Shown: positions 26,452 to 35,343, counted from the first letter of the stretch. The stretch: 47,843 bases of DNA from Xanthobacteraceae bacterium (GCA_024508855.1 JANINJ010000033.1:1-47843); one strand, 5' to 3'. Numbers and translations: made by a program. Notes: a model not told the origin generated them from the letters alone.

Positions 26452-26634
26452 TGCTTCGATTCCAACACTGGCGTCCCGTTTCCGCAGGCATTCTCGCAAC
26501 TTTTGAATCCAGGGCTCTCCCGGTGCGTTAACCGCGCTGACCAATGTTTGCATTGACAATCCGCGGTTCGGGCTTAGCTGCTGCGTGGCCAGAATAAGGC
26601 GCTGCTTTTGCGGATAACGCGCTAACAAGCCGCG

Positions 26635-26663
26635 TTGTAAGGGCCCCGGTCGTCCCCTATAAA
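26635..26663 (+). promoter_or_regulatory. Likely hflKC promoter
   Basis: TTGTAA (26635-26640) and TATAAA (26658-26663) are separated by exactly 17 bases and lie 60 bases before the hflK start. Transcription would begin near 26670. The sequence match is direct; use by the cell is inferred. Confidence 0.5.
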
Positions 26664-26722
26664 GCCGTGCAGACGTTGCCGGGCCGGTTATTCGATCGCG
26701 AGCCCTGCGGAGGAGATTGTAG

Positions 26723-27859
26723 ATGCCGTGGAAGAATCAAGGCGGAGGCCCCTGGGGTTCGGGTCCGAAAGGTCCGTGGGGGTCGGGGCCACAGTCGCCG
26801 GGACCGAGGCCGCCTGATCTTGAGGATCTTCTGCGACGCGGACAGGATCGTCTCCAGTCGCTGTTGCCGGGCGGTCACATGAGCGCCATGGGCATTCTGC
26901 TGATCCTGGTCGCCGCATTGGCGATCTGGGGTCTGTCCGGCTTTTTCCGTGTGCAGCCTGATGAACTCGGCGTGGTGCTGCGCTTTGGCAAGTATGTTCG
27001 CGATGAGGGGCCAGGCCTGCGCTATCATCTGCCGTATCCGATCGAAACCGTGCTATTGCCGAAGGCATTGCGCGTTTCGACAATCAGCATCGGCACGGCG
27101 ACGGTGGTGGACTCGTCGCGGCGTGCGCGATCCTCGCGCAGCATTCCCGAGGAAAGCCTGATGCTGACCGGAGACGAGAACATCGTCGACGTGGATTTCG
27201 CGGTGTTGTGGCGCATCAAGCCGAATGGTGCTGGCGACTTCCTGTTCAACATCCAGAATCCGGAAGGCACCGTGAAGGCGGTGGCGGAGAGCGCAATGCG
27301 CGACGTCATTGGCCGCAGCGAAATTCAGCCCATTCTCACCGGCGCGCGGAGCAATATCGAGAATGCCGTGCAGGAGATGATGCAGAAGATTCTCGACGGT
27401 TACGGTTCCGGCATTCAGGTGCAGCAGGTCCAGTTGCAGAAGGTCGATCCGCCGCAGCAGGTGATCGATTCCTTCCGCGACGTGCAGGCGGCGCGCGCCG
27501 ACTTCGAGCGACTGCAGAACGAGGCGCAGACCTATGCCAACCGCATTATTCCGGATGCGCGCGGCCGTGCGTCGCAGATCGTCCAGAACGCCGAGGGCTA
27601 CAAGGAGCAGGCCGTGGCCGAAGCCAAGGGCCAGAGTGCGCGCTTCCTCAAGGTCTACGACGAATACAAGAAGGCGCCGGGCGTGACGCGCGAGCGTATT
27701 TATCTCGAGACCATGGAACGCATTCTCGGCGGCTCGGAGAAACTGGTGATGGATAGCGGCGGGTCGCAGGGTGTCGTGCCCTATCTGCCTCTCAACGAGT
27801 TGTCGCCGCGTCGTACGCCGCCGGCTGCACCCCAGACGCAGAGCGGAGGCAACCGATGA
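26723..27859 (+). CDS. hflK: HflK, SPFH-family regulator of FtsH
   Basis: HflK and HflC form the large periplasmic cage that surrounds the membrane protease FtsH and controls its access to membrane proteins. The 378-residue protein has a Gly/Pro/Trp-rich cytoplasmic head (1-33), one membrane segment at about 53-74, an SPFH/band-7 domain (about 78-270) and an Ala/Glu-rich coiled region. The tail is Pro-rich. The head repeats GPWGSGP, as in other HflK proteins. ATG at 26723 follows GGAGGAG. hflC begins inside its stop codon. Confidence 0.93.
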   Translation: MPWKNQGGGPWGSGPKGPWGSGPQSPGPRPPDLEDLLRRGQDRLQSLLPGGHMSAMGILLILVAALAIWGLSGFFRVQPDELGVVLRFGKYVRDEGPGLRYHLPYPIETVLLPKALRVSTISIGTATVVDSSRRARSSRSIPEESLMLTGDENIVDVDFAVLWRIKPNGAGDFLFNIQNPEGTVKAVAESAMRDVIGRSEIQPILTGARSNIENAVQEMMQKILDGYGSGIQVQQVQLQKVDPPQQVIDSFRDVQAARADFERLQNEAQTYANRIIPDARGRASQIVQNAEGYKEQAVAEAKGQSARFLKVYDEYKKAPGVTRERIYLETMERILGGSEKLVMDSGGSQGVVPYLPLNELSPRRTPPAAPQTQSGGNR

Positions 27860-28773
27860 GGGCCGGAGTTTCAGGTGTTGTCGCGCTGCTGGTGCTGCTC
27901 GCGGTCGTCGTCGTCGGATACAGTTCGCTGTTCACCGTGCGTGAAACCGAGCAGGTGCTGGTTGTTCGCCTTGGTGAGCCGGTGCGGGTGGTGACGAATC
28001 CGGGTCTGCATTTCAAGGCTCCGTTTGTCGATACTGTGATCTCGATCGATAAGCGCATTCTCGATCTGGAGAATCCGGCGCAGGAAGTCATAGCGTCGGA
28101 TCAGAAGCGATTGGTGGTCGATGCGTTCGCGCGTTACCGTATCAAGGACGCGTTGCGGTTCTATCAGAGCGTCGGCTCGATCCAGGCGGCGAACGTCCAG
28201 CTTGCGACGTTGTTGAACTCGGCGCTGCGCCGCGTGCTCGGCGAAGCCACCTTCATTCAGGTCGTGCGCGACGAGCGTGACTCGCTGATGGGCAAGATCC
28301 GCGCCCAACTCGATCGCGAAGCGCAGGGCTATGGCATCTCGGTTACCGACGTCCGCATTCGCCGCGCCGATCTGCCGGAGCAGAACAGCCAGGCGGTATA
28401 TCAGCGAATGCAAACCGAACGGCAGCGTGAGGCGGCCGAATTCCGTGCACAGGGCGGCCAGAAGGCGCAGGAAATCCGCTCCAAGGCCGACCGCGAGGCA
28501 ACGGTCATCATCGCCGATGCCAATTCGCAGGCCGAACAGATTCGCGGTCAGGGTGACGGCGAACGCAACCGTCTGTTCGCCGAAGCTTATGGGCAGGACC
28601 CCGGGTTCTTCGCGTTCTATCGCTCGATGACCGCCTACGAGAATGGCCTGAAGAGCAACGATACCCGTTTCGTGCTGAAGCCGGATTCCGATTTCTTCCG
28701 CTACTTCGCGAATCCGTCGGGCGTATTGCCGTCAGCGGCGCCCGCGCCGCAGGGAGCCGCCGCGCCGAAATAA
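27856..28773 (+). CDS. hflC: HflC, SPFH-family partner of HflK
   Basis: The 305-residue partner of HflK has an N-terminal membrane anchor (about residues 7-26), a band-7 domain starting VRETEQVLVVRLGEPVRVV, and a helical region with RQREAAEFRAQGGQ and ANSQAEQIRGQGDGERNR near 185-240. It ends in a short Ala/Pro tail. The start overlaps the hflK stop by 4 bases (ATGA), consistent with equal production of the two cage subunits. A GC-rich hairpin follows 35 bases after the stop. Confidence 0.93.
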   Translation: MRAGVSGVVALLVLLAVVVVGYSSLFTVRETEQVLVVRLGEPVRVVTNPGLHFKAPFVDTVISIDKRILDLENPAQEVIASDQKRLVVDAFARYRIKDALRFYQSVGSIQAANVQLATLLNSALRRVLGEATFIQVVRDERDSLMGKIRAQLDREAQGYGISVTDVRIRRADLPEQNSQAVYQRMQTERQREAAEFRAQGGQKAQEIRSKADREATVIIADANSQAEQIRGQGDGERNRLFAEAYGQDPGFFAFYRSMTAYENGLKSNDTRFVLKPDSDFFRYFANPSGVLPSAAPAPQGAAAPK

Positions 28774-28808
28774 TCTACGGCGGTGACATTCCGGATGTGT
28801 CCCTTAGG

Positions 28809-28843
28809 GCGGCCTGCGCGATACCCACTGCGCAGGCCGCTTT
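28809..28843 (+). terminator. Likely terminator after hflC
   Basis: An 11-bp perfect stem, GCGGCCTGCGC (28809-28819) with GCGCAGGCCGC (28830-28840), closes a 10-base loop and is followed by only three T residues. It is probably an intrinsic or assisted terminator. Leakage could carry transcription into the DUF2065 gene. Confidence 0.5.
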
Positions 28844-28955
28844 GACTCCGGGGCGGGTTAGGTTCTAATCGCTCAAAGCGCGAGTCTGCCAAGGTGAGTA
28901 TCTGCTCGCCGGATCGGCCGCCGTGCTCAATATGGTTGCGGGAGGTTGCTGTCCG

Positions 28956-29156
28956 ATGAGGTCCATAGCGTTCGCCGACTTCCTCATCGGCGTGGGTGTT
29001 CTGTTTGTGATCGAAGGCTTGTTGTTCGCGGCCCTGCCGGGCTGGATGCGGCGAGCCATGACCAGCGTGGTGGCAACGCCCGACAATATTCTCCGCGTTA
29101 CGGGTATCGGATCGGCCGTCGTCGGCCTGATCCTGATCTGGCTTGTCCGGCGCTAG
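28956..29156 (+). CDS. DUF2065 (YjeT-like) small membrane protein
   Basis: The 66-residue protein has two hydrophobic segments (about 6-25 and 46-63) linked by a short basic loop, PGWMRRAMTSVVATPDNILR. This matches DUF2065, whose Escherichia coli member YjeT is also encoded next to hflK-hflC. The function is unknown, and association with the HflKC/FtsH system is an inference from gene order. I start at ATG 28956 because GGGAGG lies about 10 bases upstream; in-frame starts at 28923 and 28932 would add a Cys-rich lead that the family lacks. Confidence 0.78.
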   Translation: MRSIAFADFLIGVGVLFVIEGLLFAALPGWMRRAMTSVVATPDNILRVTGIGSAVVGLILIWLVRR

Positions 29157-29392
29157 ATATCAGTCGCTCAGACGGGCTTCTGACGCCGCAACCGCCGGTG
29201 AGGGAACCGGGGCACGATGCAATCGTGAACGTGGCGCCCCGTCATTTTGCCGCAATCCATGTCGTTGATATGGTTGCCTAAGGTCGCCATATCGCCCGGA
29301 AGCTTGCGCCAATGCCGCTTTCGGGCACATTGTCATGCCAGACTTGTCAGCGACTCGAAGCTTTTATCCCAGTTGCAGGAGACCTTTCACAT

Positions 29393-30889
29393 ATGACCGG
29401 TGCGATCCAAATGCTCGGCTTGCGGCTGCGGCCGGTGCTGACGGCAATCTGTCTCGGCGCGGCGGGCGCCATGATGTCCGCACCGGCTTTCGCGCGCGGC
29501 CCCGAAGGCATCGCCGACGTCGCGGAGAAAGTCATCGATGCCGTCGTCAACATTTCGACGACGCAGAACGTCGAGGCCAAGGGCGGCGACGGCGGGGAGG
29601 CGATGCCACAGCTTCCGCCGGGATCTCCGTTCGAGGATTTTTTCGAGGACTTCTTCAAGAACCGCCGGGGTCCCGGTGGCAAGGGTGGCAGCCCGCGCGC
29701 GCACAAGGTCAATTCGCTCGGCTCTGGTTTCATCATCGATGCGTCGGGAATCGTGGTGACGAATAATCACGTCATCGCCGATGCCGACGAAATCAACGTC
29801 ATCCTCAACGATGGTACGCGATCGCGCGCCGAGATCGTCGGCGTCGACAAGAAGACCGATCTCGCGGTGCTGAAATTCAAGCCGGAGAAGCCGCTGACCG
29901 CAGTGAAGTTCGGCGATTCGGATACGTTGCGATTGGGCGAATGGGTCATCGCGATCGGCAATCCGTTCAGCCTCGGCGGCACCGTCACGGCCGGCATCGT
30001 TTCGGCGCGCAATCGCGACATCAATTCCGGCCCTTACGACAGCTATATTCAGACCGATGCGGCGATCAACCGCGGCAACTCCGGCGGCCCGCTGTTCAAC
30101 CTCAATGGTGAAGTCGTCGGCGTCAACACCGCGATCATCTCGCCGTCAGGCGGTTCGATCGGTATCGGCTTCGCCGTGCCTTCGAAGACCGTCTCTGCGG
30201 TGGTTGCGCAACTGCGCGAATTCAAGGAAGTTCGCCGCGGTTGGCTCGGCGTGCGCATCCAGCAGGTCACCGATGAGATCGCCGAAAGCCTGAGCATCAA
30301 GCCGGCACGCGGCGCGCTGGTCGCCGGCGTCGACGACAAGGGGCCTGCCAAGCCGGCCGGCATCGAGCCGGGCGACGTCATCGTCAAGTTCGACGGCAAG
30401 GACGTCAAGGAACCGAAGGATCTGTCGCGTATCGTAGCCGATACCGCTGTCGGCAAGGCCGTGGATGTTCTCATCATTCGCAAGGGCGCCGAACAGACCA
30501 AGAAGGTCACGCTCGGGCGTCTCGACGACGGCGCCACCAAGCCGGTTCAGGTCTCGACCAAGCCCAGCGAAACCATCGAGAAGACGCCGGCCCAGAAGGC
30601 GCTCGGACTCGATCTTGCGAATATCAGCAAGGACCTGCGCAGCCGCTACAAGATCAAGGATTCGGTCAAGGGCGTCGTGATTACCAAGGTCGATGAGGGG
30701 TCCGACGCGTTCGAGAAGCGCCTCAGCGCCGGCGACATCATCGTCGAGGTGGCGCAGGAGTCGGTTTCGAACGCCGATGACATCAAGAAGCGCGTCGATC
30801 AGCTCAAGAAGGACGGCAAGAAGTCGGTGCTGTTGCTGGTGTCGAACGCGACCGGCGAACTGCGTTTCGTGGCGCTGAGCCTGCAGTAA
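29393..30889 (+). CDS. DegP/HtrA-family periplasmic serine protease
   Basis: This 498-residue protease/chaperone degrades or refolds damaged envelope proteins. A signal peptide occupies about residues 1-35 (cleavage near AFA). The trypsin-like domain shows the full catalytic triad: His126 in TNNHV, Asp156 in TDLAVLK and Ser230 in RGNSGGPL. Two PDZ domains follow (about 275-370 and 400-495). An acidic-then-basic Gly-rich loop (about 75-105, FEDFFEDFFKNRRG) precedes the protease core, like the LA loop of DegP/MucD proteins. ATG at 29393 has GGAG 11 bases upstream; the frame is open to 29312 without a signal-like lead. It could be called degP, degQ or mucD. Confidence 0.9.
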   Translation: MTGAIQMLGLRLRPVLTAICLGAAGAMMSAPAFARGPEGIADVAEKVIDAVVNISTTQNVEAKGGDGGEAMPQLPPGSPFEDFFEDFFKNRRGPGGKGGSPRAHKVNSLGSGFIIDASGIVVTNNHVIADADEINVILNDGTRSRAEIVGVDKKTDLAVLKFKPEKPLTAVKFGDSDTLRLGEWVIAIGNPFSLGGTVTAGIVSARNRDINSGPYDSYIQTDAAINRGNSGGPLFNLNGEVVGVNTAIISPSGGSIGIGFAVPSKTVSAVVAQLREFKEVRRGWLGVRIQQVTDEIAESLSIKPARGALVAGVDDKGPAKPAGIEPGDVIVKFDGKDVKEPKDLSRIVADTAVGKAVDVLIIRKGAEQTKKVTLGRLDDGATKPVQVSTKPSETIEKTPAQKALGLDLANISKDLRSRYKIKDSVKGVVITKVDEGSDAFEKRLSAGDIIVEVAQESVSNADDIKKRVDQLKKDGKKSVLLLVSNATGELRFVALSLQ

Positions 30890-30910
30890 GGAAAAGCCGA
30901 TTCCTTCACG

Positions 30911-30939
30911 AAAACGGCCGGGAAATCCCGGCCGTTTTT
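30911..30939 (+). terminator. Rho-independent terminator after the protease gene
   Basis: AAAACGGCCGGGA (30911-30923) pairs with TCCCGGCCGTTTT (30926-30938) and is followed by more T. Because the stem begins with A's it can work on both strands. The stop codon of the minus-strand ArsC-like gene (30940-30938) lies in its T-rich flank. Confidence 0.85.
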
Positions 30940-31288
30940 ATTTGGATGGCAACAGATCGAGCACCTGTTCGGGCGGCCGACAGATGCGAACGGCGTTTGG
31001 CGTCGCCACGATCGGCCGTTCGATCAAAACCGGATGCTCGATCATGGCGTCGAGCAGCGCGTCATCGTCGGCGGAGTCGAGACGCAACTCCTGATAGATT
31101 GCTTCCTTGGTGCGGATGGCCTGTCGCGGCGTCAAACCGGCGCGGGTGAGGAGCTCAGCAAGCACGGCACGGCTCGGCGGCGTCTTCAGATATTCGACAA
31201 TGCGGGGCTCGATCCCGGCGCTGCGGATCAGGTCCAGTGCGCCACGCGAATTGCTGCATCGGGGGTTATGATAGATGGTGATGTCCAT
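30938..31288 (-). CDS. ArsC-family (glutaredoxin-type) arsenate reductase-like protein
   Basis: The 116-residue thioredoxin-fold protein begins MDITIYHNPRCSNSRGALDL, with the catalytic Cys11 in the NPRCSNSR motif of glutaredoxin-dependent arsenate reductases. The segment LIERPIV is the usual substrate loop, and PPEQVLDLL the C-terminal helix. Arsenate reduction to arsenite is the family activity, but no arsB, acr3 or arsR is nearby. A housekeeping YffB-like or general reductase role is therefore equally possible. It starts at ATG 31288 and is converged upon by the protease gene. Confidence 0.83.
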   Translation of the reverse strand: MDITIYHNPRCSNSRGALDLIRSAGIEPRIVEYLKTPPSRAVLAELLTRAGLTPRQAIRTKEAIYQELRLDSADDDALLDAMIEHPVLIERPIVATPNAVRICRPPEQVLDLLPSK

Positions 31289-31332
31289 GGGGGGCTCATC
31301 GTCTCAGGTGCGAGTGTACGGCGCCGCACCTG

Positions 31333-32226
31333 CTAGATGCTTGCGAACTCAGTGCGCTTGTAGCCTTGCGCATACAGCAATGCGGTGAGATCGCCATGAT
31401 CGATCCGCGCGGCCGCTGCCGCTGCGACCGCGGGCTTGGCATGGTAGGCGACGCCGAGACCGGCTGCCTGGATCATGCCGAGGTCGTTGGCGCCGTCGCC
31501 AACCACCAGCGTATCGAGATTGTCGAAATCGAATGCCTCGCGCAGTTCGACCAGGGTTGCGAGCTTCGCGTCGCGTCCCAGGATCGGCTCTGCCACGGCG
31601 CCGGAAAACTTGCCGTCCTCGACCAGCAGGGTATTGGCGCGATTTTCCTGGAAGCCGATCATCGCGGCGACGGCATTGGTGAAGAGTGTGAAGCCGCCCG
31701 ACACGAGGCAGGTATAGGCACCATGCGCGCGCATGGTGCCGACCAGTTCGCGGCCGCCCGGCGTCAGCGTGATGCGGCTTTTCAGTGTCTCATCGACGAC
31801 GCCGACCGGCAGCCCCTTCAACAACGCCACGCGTTCGCGCAACGCGGGCTCGAAGGCGATTTCGCCGCGCATGGCGCGCTCTGTGATGGCGGCGACATGG
31901 GCCTTGAGGCCCGCAAAGTCCGCCAGTTCGTCGATGCATTCCTGGCCGATCATGGTGGAATCCATGTCGGCGAGAAAAAGCTTCTTGCGCCGGCTGATCT
32001 GAGGCTGCACGACAACATCGATCGGCAGGTCTTCGCGCGCCTGGCGCAGGCGATCGGCAATGGTGTGCGGATCGTCGGTGCTGGTGAACGGGATATCGAC
32101 TGCAACCTCGTCGAACAGCCAGTGCGCCGGACCGGCCGATGGTAGAATAGCCCGCGCGCCGTCGACGATGGTGGAGTCGAGTGCGGGGTTGGCGGGATTG
32201 CAGATGAGCGTGGCGACGAGAGACAT
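31333..32226 (-). CDS. serB: Phosphoserine phosphatase
   Basis: SerB removes phosphate from phosphoserine in the last step of serine synthesis. The 297-residue protein has a weakly conserved N-terminal regulatory part (1-80) and a HAD domain from about 82. The nucleophile motif is DMDST at 87-91, where Asp87 is phosphorylated and Asp89 is the acid/base. VSGGFT supplies the second motif, and VVGDGANDLGM with GVAYHAKPAV the third and fourth. Length and motifs are normal for the alphaproteobacterial enzyme. It starts at ATG 32226, 15 bases from the divergent miaA start, so the two genes share a very tight intergenic space. Confidence 0.93.
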   Translation of the reverse strand: MSLVATLICNPANPALDSTIVDGARAILPSAGPAHWLFDEVAVDIPFTSTDDPHTIADRLRQAREDLPIDVVVQPQISRRKKLFLADMDSTMIGQECIDELADFAGLKAHVAAITERAMRGEIAFEPALRERVALLKGLPVGVVDETLKSRITLTPGGRELVGTMRAHGAYTCLVSGGFTLFTNAVAAMIGFQENRANTLLVEDGKFSGAVAEPILGRDAKLATLVELREAFDFDNLDTLVVGDGANDLGMIQAAGLGVAYHAKPAVAAAAAARIDHGDLTALLYAQGYKRTEFASI

Positions 32227-32241
32227 CGGGGATCACGGTAA

Positions 32242-33156
32242 ATGAATGACAAGGCCGTGCTTATCGCAGGGCCGACCGCCAGCGGCAAGTCAGCGCTGGC
32301 GATCGAACTGGCGGAAGCTGGGAACGGTGTCGTGATCAACACCGATTCCATGCAGGTTTACCGTGACCTGCGGGTCCTCACTGCGCGGCCGACACATGCA
32401 GACGAGGCGCGCGTTCCGCATCGTCTGTACGGTCACGTCGATGCGGCGCTGAATCACTCCGCCGGTGCCTGGGTGGCTGACGCGACCGCTGCGCTGGCGG
32501 AGGTGAGGCAGCAGAGGCGGCTGCCGATTTTCGTCGGCGGCTCGGGCCTGTACTTCAAGGCTCTGACGCGCGGATTATCCGCGGTGCCGCCGATCCCGGC
32601 CGGCATCCGCGAGGATGTGCGGGCGCGGCTGGAGCGCGACGGTCCCGAAGCGCTCCACGCGGAACTGGAGCAGCGCGATCCGGTCGCGGCGGAAAAGCTC
32701 AATGTTCGCGACCGCATCCGGATCGCACGGGCGCTCGAGGTGATCGAGGCGACCGGACGGTCGCTGGCCGATTGGCACCGGGAAGGCCTGCCGCCGCCGC
32801 TGCCGCCGGATCAGGTGACAGCGGTCTTTCTCTCTCCCGAGCGTGACGAGCTTTATGCCCGCATCGACCGACGCTTCGGCACCATGTTGCAGGCAGGCGC
32901 GCTGGAGGAGGTCGCACGGCTGGCGGCACGTGACCTCGACCCGCTGCTTCCGGCCATGAAGGCCCACGGCGTGCCGGCCCTGATCCGCCATCTCAAAGGC
33001 GAGCTATCGGTCGAGGAGGCCGCCGCCATCGGCCAGGCGGACACCCGTCACTATGCCAAGCGCCAGTTCACGTGGTTTCGGCATCAGCTTCCGGAGTTCG
33101 AATGGCTGAAGCCGGAAGCGGCTGCCGCATGGCTCGCCCGCGCAATTTCGCGATAG
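32242..33156 (+). CDS. miaA: tRNA dimethylallyltransferase
   Basis: MiaA adds a dimethylallyl group to A37 of tRNAs that read codons starting with U. The 304-residue protein has the P-loop GPTASGKS at residues 10-17, the [20 protein letters not shown] block that binds tRNA and prenyl donor, [13 protein letters not shown] near 94-106, and the late [13 protein letters not shown] motif. Length is normal. It starts at ATG 32242, 15 bases from the divergent serB, and precedes the regulatory region of ilvI. Confidence 0.95.
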   Translation: MNDKAVLIAGPTASGKSALAIELAEAGNGVVINTDSMQVYRDLRVLTARPTHADEARVPHRLYGHVDAALNHSAGAWVADATAALAEVRQQRRLPIFVGGSGLYFKALTRGLSAVPPIPAGIREDVRARLERDGPEALHAELEQRDPVAAEKLNVRDRIRIARALEVIEATGRSLADWHREGLPPPLPPDQVTAVFLSPERDELYARIDRRFGTMLQAGALEEVARLAARDLDPLLPAMKAHGVPALIRHLKGELSVEEAAAIGQADTRHYAKRQFTWFRHQLPEFEWLKPEAAAAWLARAISR

Positions 33157-33197
33157 CCGGGCAGGCCGGAACTCGCTATTCTGCATCCAACGCGGTG

Positions 33198-33226
33198 TTG
33201 ACCTGACCAATTCGGGGTTCTATAAC
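33198..33226 (+). promoter_or_regulatory. Likely promoter of the ilvI-ilvH unit
   Basis: TTGACC (33198-33203) and TATAAC (33221-33226) are separated by 17 bases. Transcription would start near 33233, about 25 bases before the leader peptide start. This is one of the best promoter matches in the window. Confidence 0.65.
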
Positions 33227-33257
33227 CCGCGCAACCTTCGGGAAGTTACGGCGATCC

Positions 33258-33323
33258 ATGCGAAATAAAGTTACCAGCCTCCTTATTATCGTCGTACCTT
33301 GGCACACCGCCGGGGGTGGCTGA
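33258..33323 (+). CDS. Branched-chain leader peptide for attenuation control
   Basis: The 21-residue peptide begins MRNKVTS and then runs through LLIIVV before PWHTAGGG and TGA. Seven of its residues are Leu, Ile or Val, six of them in a row. Such clustering just upstream of a branched-chain biosynthetic gene marks a transcription attenuator. A ribosome stalled for lack of charged tRNA would sit near 33279-33297 and mask the arm GCACACCGCC (33302-33311). That arm can otherwise pair perfectly with GGCGGTGTGC (33340-33349). The peptide itself has no expected function. Confidence 0.85.
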   Translation: MRNKVTSLLIIVVPWHTAGGG

Positions 33324-33350
33324 CGTCACCCTGAATGTGGGCGGTGTGCG

Positions 33351-33373
33351 AAGGGCCTCAGGGGCCCTTTTTT
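33351..33373 (+). terminator. Attenuator terminator before ilvI
   Basis: AAGGGCC (33351-33357) pairs with GGCCCTT (33363-33369) and runs into a T tract. An alternative pairing between CCCTGA (33329-33334) and TCAGGG (33358-33363) would disrupt this hairpin and could be the antiterminator. It lies 28 bases after the leader peptide stop and 54 bases before ilvI. Confidence 0.82.
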
Positions 33374-33426
33374 ATTTTGGACTTCACGACATCAAGCCGC
33401 GCCGGCAGGCGCATCCGGAGAGACCC

Positions 33427-35205
33427 ATGAGCGATGACAAGAGCCACGATCCCAATCAGATGACCGGCGCCGCGATGATCGTCCGCGCGCTTGCGGATCA
33501 CGGGGTCAAGCACCTCTTCGGATATCCGGGCGGCGCGGTCCTTCCGATCTACGACGAGATTTTCCAGCAGAGCGACGTCGAGCACATCCTGGTGCGCCAC
33601 GAGCAGGGTGCCGGCCACGCCGCGGAAGGCTATGCGCGCTCGACCGGCAAACCCGGCGTGGTGCTGGTGACGTCCGGTCCCGGTGCGACCAACATGGTGA
33701 CGCCGCTGACCGATGCGCTGATGGATTCGATTCCGCTGGTCTGCATCACCGGACAGGTGCCGACGCATCTGATCGGCAACGACGCCTTCCAGGAGTGCGA
33801 CACCGTCGGCATCACGCGGCCCTGCACCAAGCACAACTGGCTGGTGCGCGACGTCAACGATCTCGCCAAGGTGCTGCACGAAGCGTTTTACGTGGCGACG
33901 AGCGGCCGTCCGGGGCCGGTGGTGGTCGACGTGCCGAAGGACGTGCAGTTCGCCACCGGCACCTATCATCCGCCGCGCAAGACCGACGTTCACGTGTCCT
34001 ACAAGCCGCGCGTGAAGGGTGATCCGGCGCAGATTCGCAAGGCGGTGGCGCTGATGGCATCGGCGAAGCGTCCGGTGATCTATTCCGGCGGCGGCGTCAT
34101 CAACTCCGGCAACGAAGCGTCGAAGCTGTTGCGCGATCTGGTGGAGGCGACCGGCTTTCCTATCACCTCGACCCTGATGGGCTTGGGCGCCTATCCGGCC
34201 TCGGGCAAGAACTGGCTCGGCATGCTGGGCATGCACGGCACCTACGAAGCGAACATGGCGATGCATGATTGCGATGTCATGCTGTGCGTCGGCGCGCGCT
34301 TCGACGACCGCATCACCGGACGTACCGACGCGTTTTCGCCCGGCTCGAAGAAGATCCACATCGACATCGATCCGTCGTCGATCAACAAGAACATCCGCGT
34401 CGACGTGCCGATCATCGGCGACGCCGCCAACGTGCTGAGCGATCTGTTGCAGGCGTTCAAGGCGGAGGGCAAAAAGCCGAAGATCGATCCGTGGTGGTTC
34501 GAGATCGGCCGCTGGCGCGCGCGCAATTCGCTGGCCTACAAGAAGAACAATGATGTCATCCTGCCGCAATACGCGATCCAGCGCCTGTTCGAGGCGACCC
34601 GCGGGCACGACACTTACATCACGACCGAGGTCGGTCAGCATCAGATGTGGGCGGCGCAGTTCTTCGGCTTCGAGGAGCCGCATCGCTGGATGACCTCCGG
34701 CGGGCTCGGCACCATGGGCTACGGCCTGCCGGCCGCGCTCGGCGTGCAGGTTGCGCATCGCGACAGCCTGGTGATCGACATCGCCGGCGACGCCTCGGTG
34801 CAGATGACGATGCAGGAGATGTCGAGTGCCGTGCAGTACGAACTGCCGATCAAGATCTTCATCCTGAACAACCAGTACATGGGCATGGTGCGCCAGTGGC
34901 AACAACTGCTGCACGGCAACCGCCTGTCGCATTCTTATACCGAAGCGATGCCGGACTTCGTCAAACTGGCGGAGGCGTACGGCGGGGTCGGGCTTCAGGC
35001 GATCAAGCCGGGCGATCTCGACGGCGCGTTGCAGGAGATGATCAAGGTGAAGAAGCCGGTGCTGTTCGATTGCCGCGTCGCGGCGCTCGAGAACTGCTTC
35101 CCGATGATCCCGTCCGGAAAGGCGCATAACGAGATGCTGTTGCCGGCGGAAGCCAACGACGATGCAACCGCCGCTGCCTTTGCCGGTGGCAAGGCACTCG
35201 TGTGA
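33427..35205 (+). CDS. ilvI: Acetolactate synthase large subunit
   Basis: This catalytic subunit condenses two pyruvates to acetolactate (valine/leucine) or pyruvate with 2-oxobutyrate (isoleucine), using thiamine diphosphate and FAD. The 592-residue protein has the N-terminal pyrimidine-binding domain with the catalytic Glu region VRHEQGAGHAAEGYAR near 57-72, a central FAD-binding domain, and a C-terminal diphosphate/Mg domain with GDASVQM...NNQYMGMVRQWQ near 454-497. ATG at 33427 follows GGAGAG. The frame extends upstream through the attenuator, but that part is not coding. Its regulatory subunit, IlvH, is encoded downstream after a palindromic repeat. Confidence 0.95.
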   Translation: MSDDKSHDPNQMTGAAMIVRALADHGVKHLFGYPGGAVLPIYDEIFQQSDVEHILVRHEQGAGHAAEGYARSTGKPGVVLVTSGPGATNMVTPLTDALMDSIPLVCITGQVPTHLIGNDAFQECDTVGITRPCTKHNWLVRDVNDLAKVLHEAFYVATSGRPGPVVVDVPKDVQFATGTYHPPRKTDVHVSYKPRVKGDPAQIRKAVALMASAKRPVIYSGGGVINSGNEASKLLRDLVEATGFPITSTLMGLGAYPASGKNWLGMLGMHGTYEANMAMHDCDVMLCVGARFDDRITGRTDAFSPGSKKIHIDIDPSSINKNIRVDVPIIGDAANVLSDLLQAFKAEGKKPKIDPWWFEIGRWRARNSLAYKKNNDVILPQYAIQRLFEATRGHDTYITTEVGQHQMWAAQFFGFEEPHRWMTSGGLGTMGYGLPAALGVQVAHRDSLVIDIAGDASVQMTMQEMSSAVQYELPIKIFILNNQYMGMVRQWQQLLHGNRLSHSYTEAMPDFVKLAEAYGGVGLQAIKPGDLDGALQEMIKVKKPVLFDCRVAALENCFPMIPSGKAHNEMLLPAEANDDATAAAFAGGKALV

Positions 35206-35216
35206 GGGAAAGGAAG

Positions 35217-35343
35217 TCGTCATGGCCGGGCATGGCCGTTCGAAGAACGGCGTTCTGAAAACGCCTATGTCCCGGCCATCCACGTCTTCAGACGATATCA
35301 ACGCACAAAGACGTGGATGCCCGGCACAAGGCCGGGCATGACG
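35217..35343. repeat. Palindromic intergenic repeat between ilvI and ilvH
   Basis: The element has nested inverted arms. CATCCACGTCTT (35277-35288) pairs perfectly with AAGACGTGGATG (35308-35319), and the outer ends CGTCATGGCCGGGC and GCCGGGCATGACG are near-complementary. Elements with CATGGCCGGGCAT and ACGTGGATGCCCGG ends are, to my knowledge, common between genes in Bradyrhizobium relatives. It fills nearly the whole gap and would fold into a long RNA hairpin within the ilvI-ilvH message. Confidence 0.75.
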
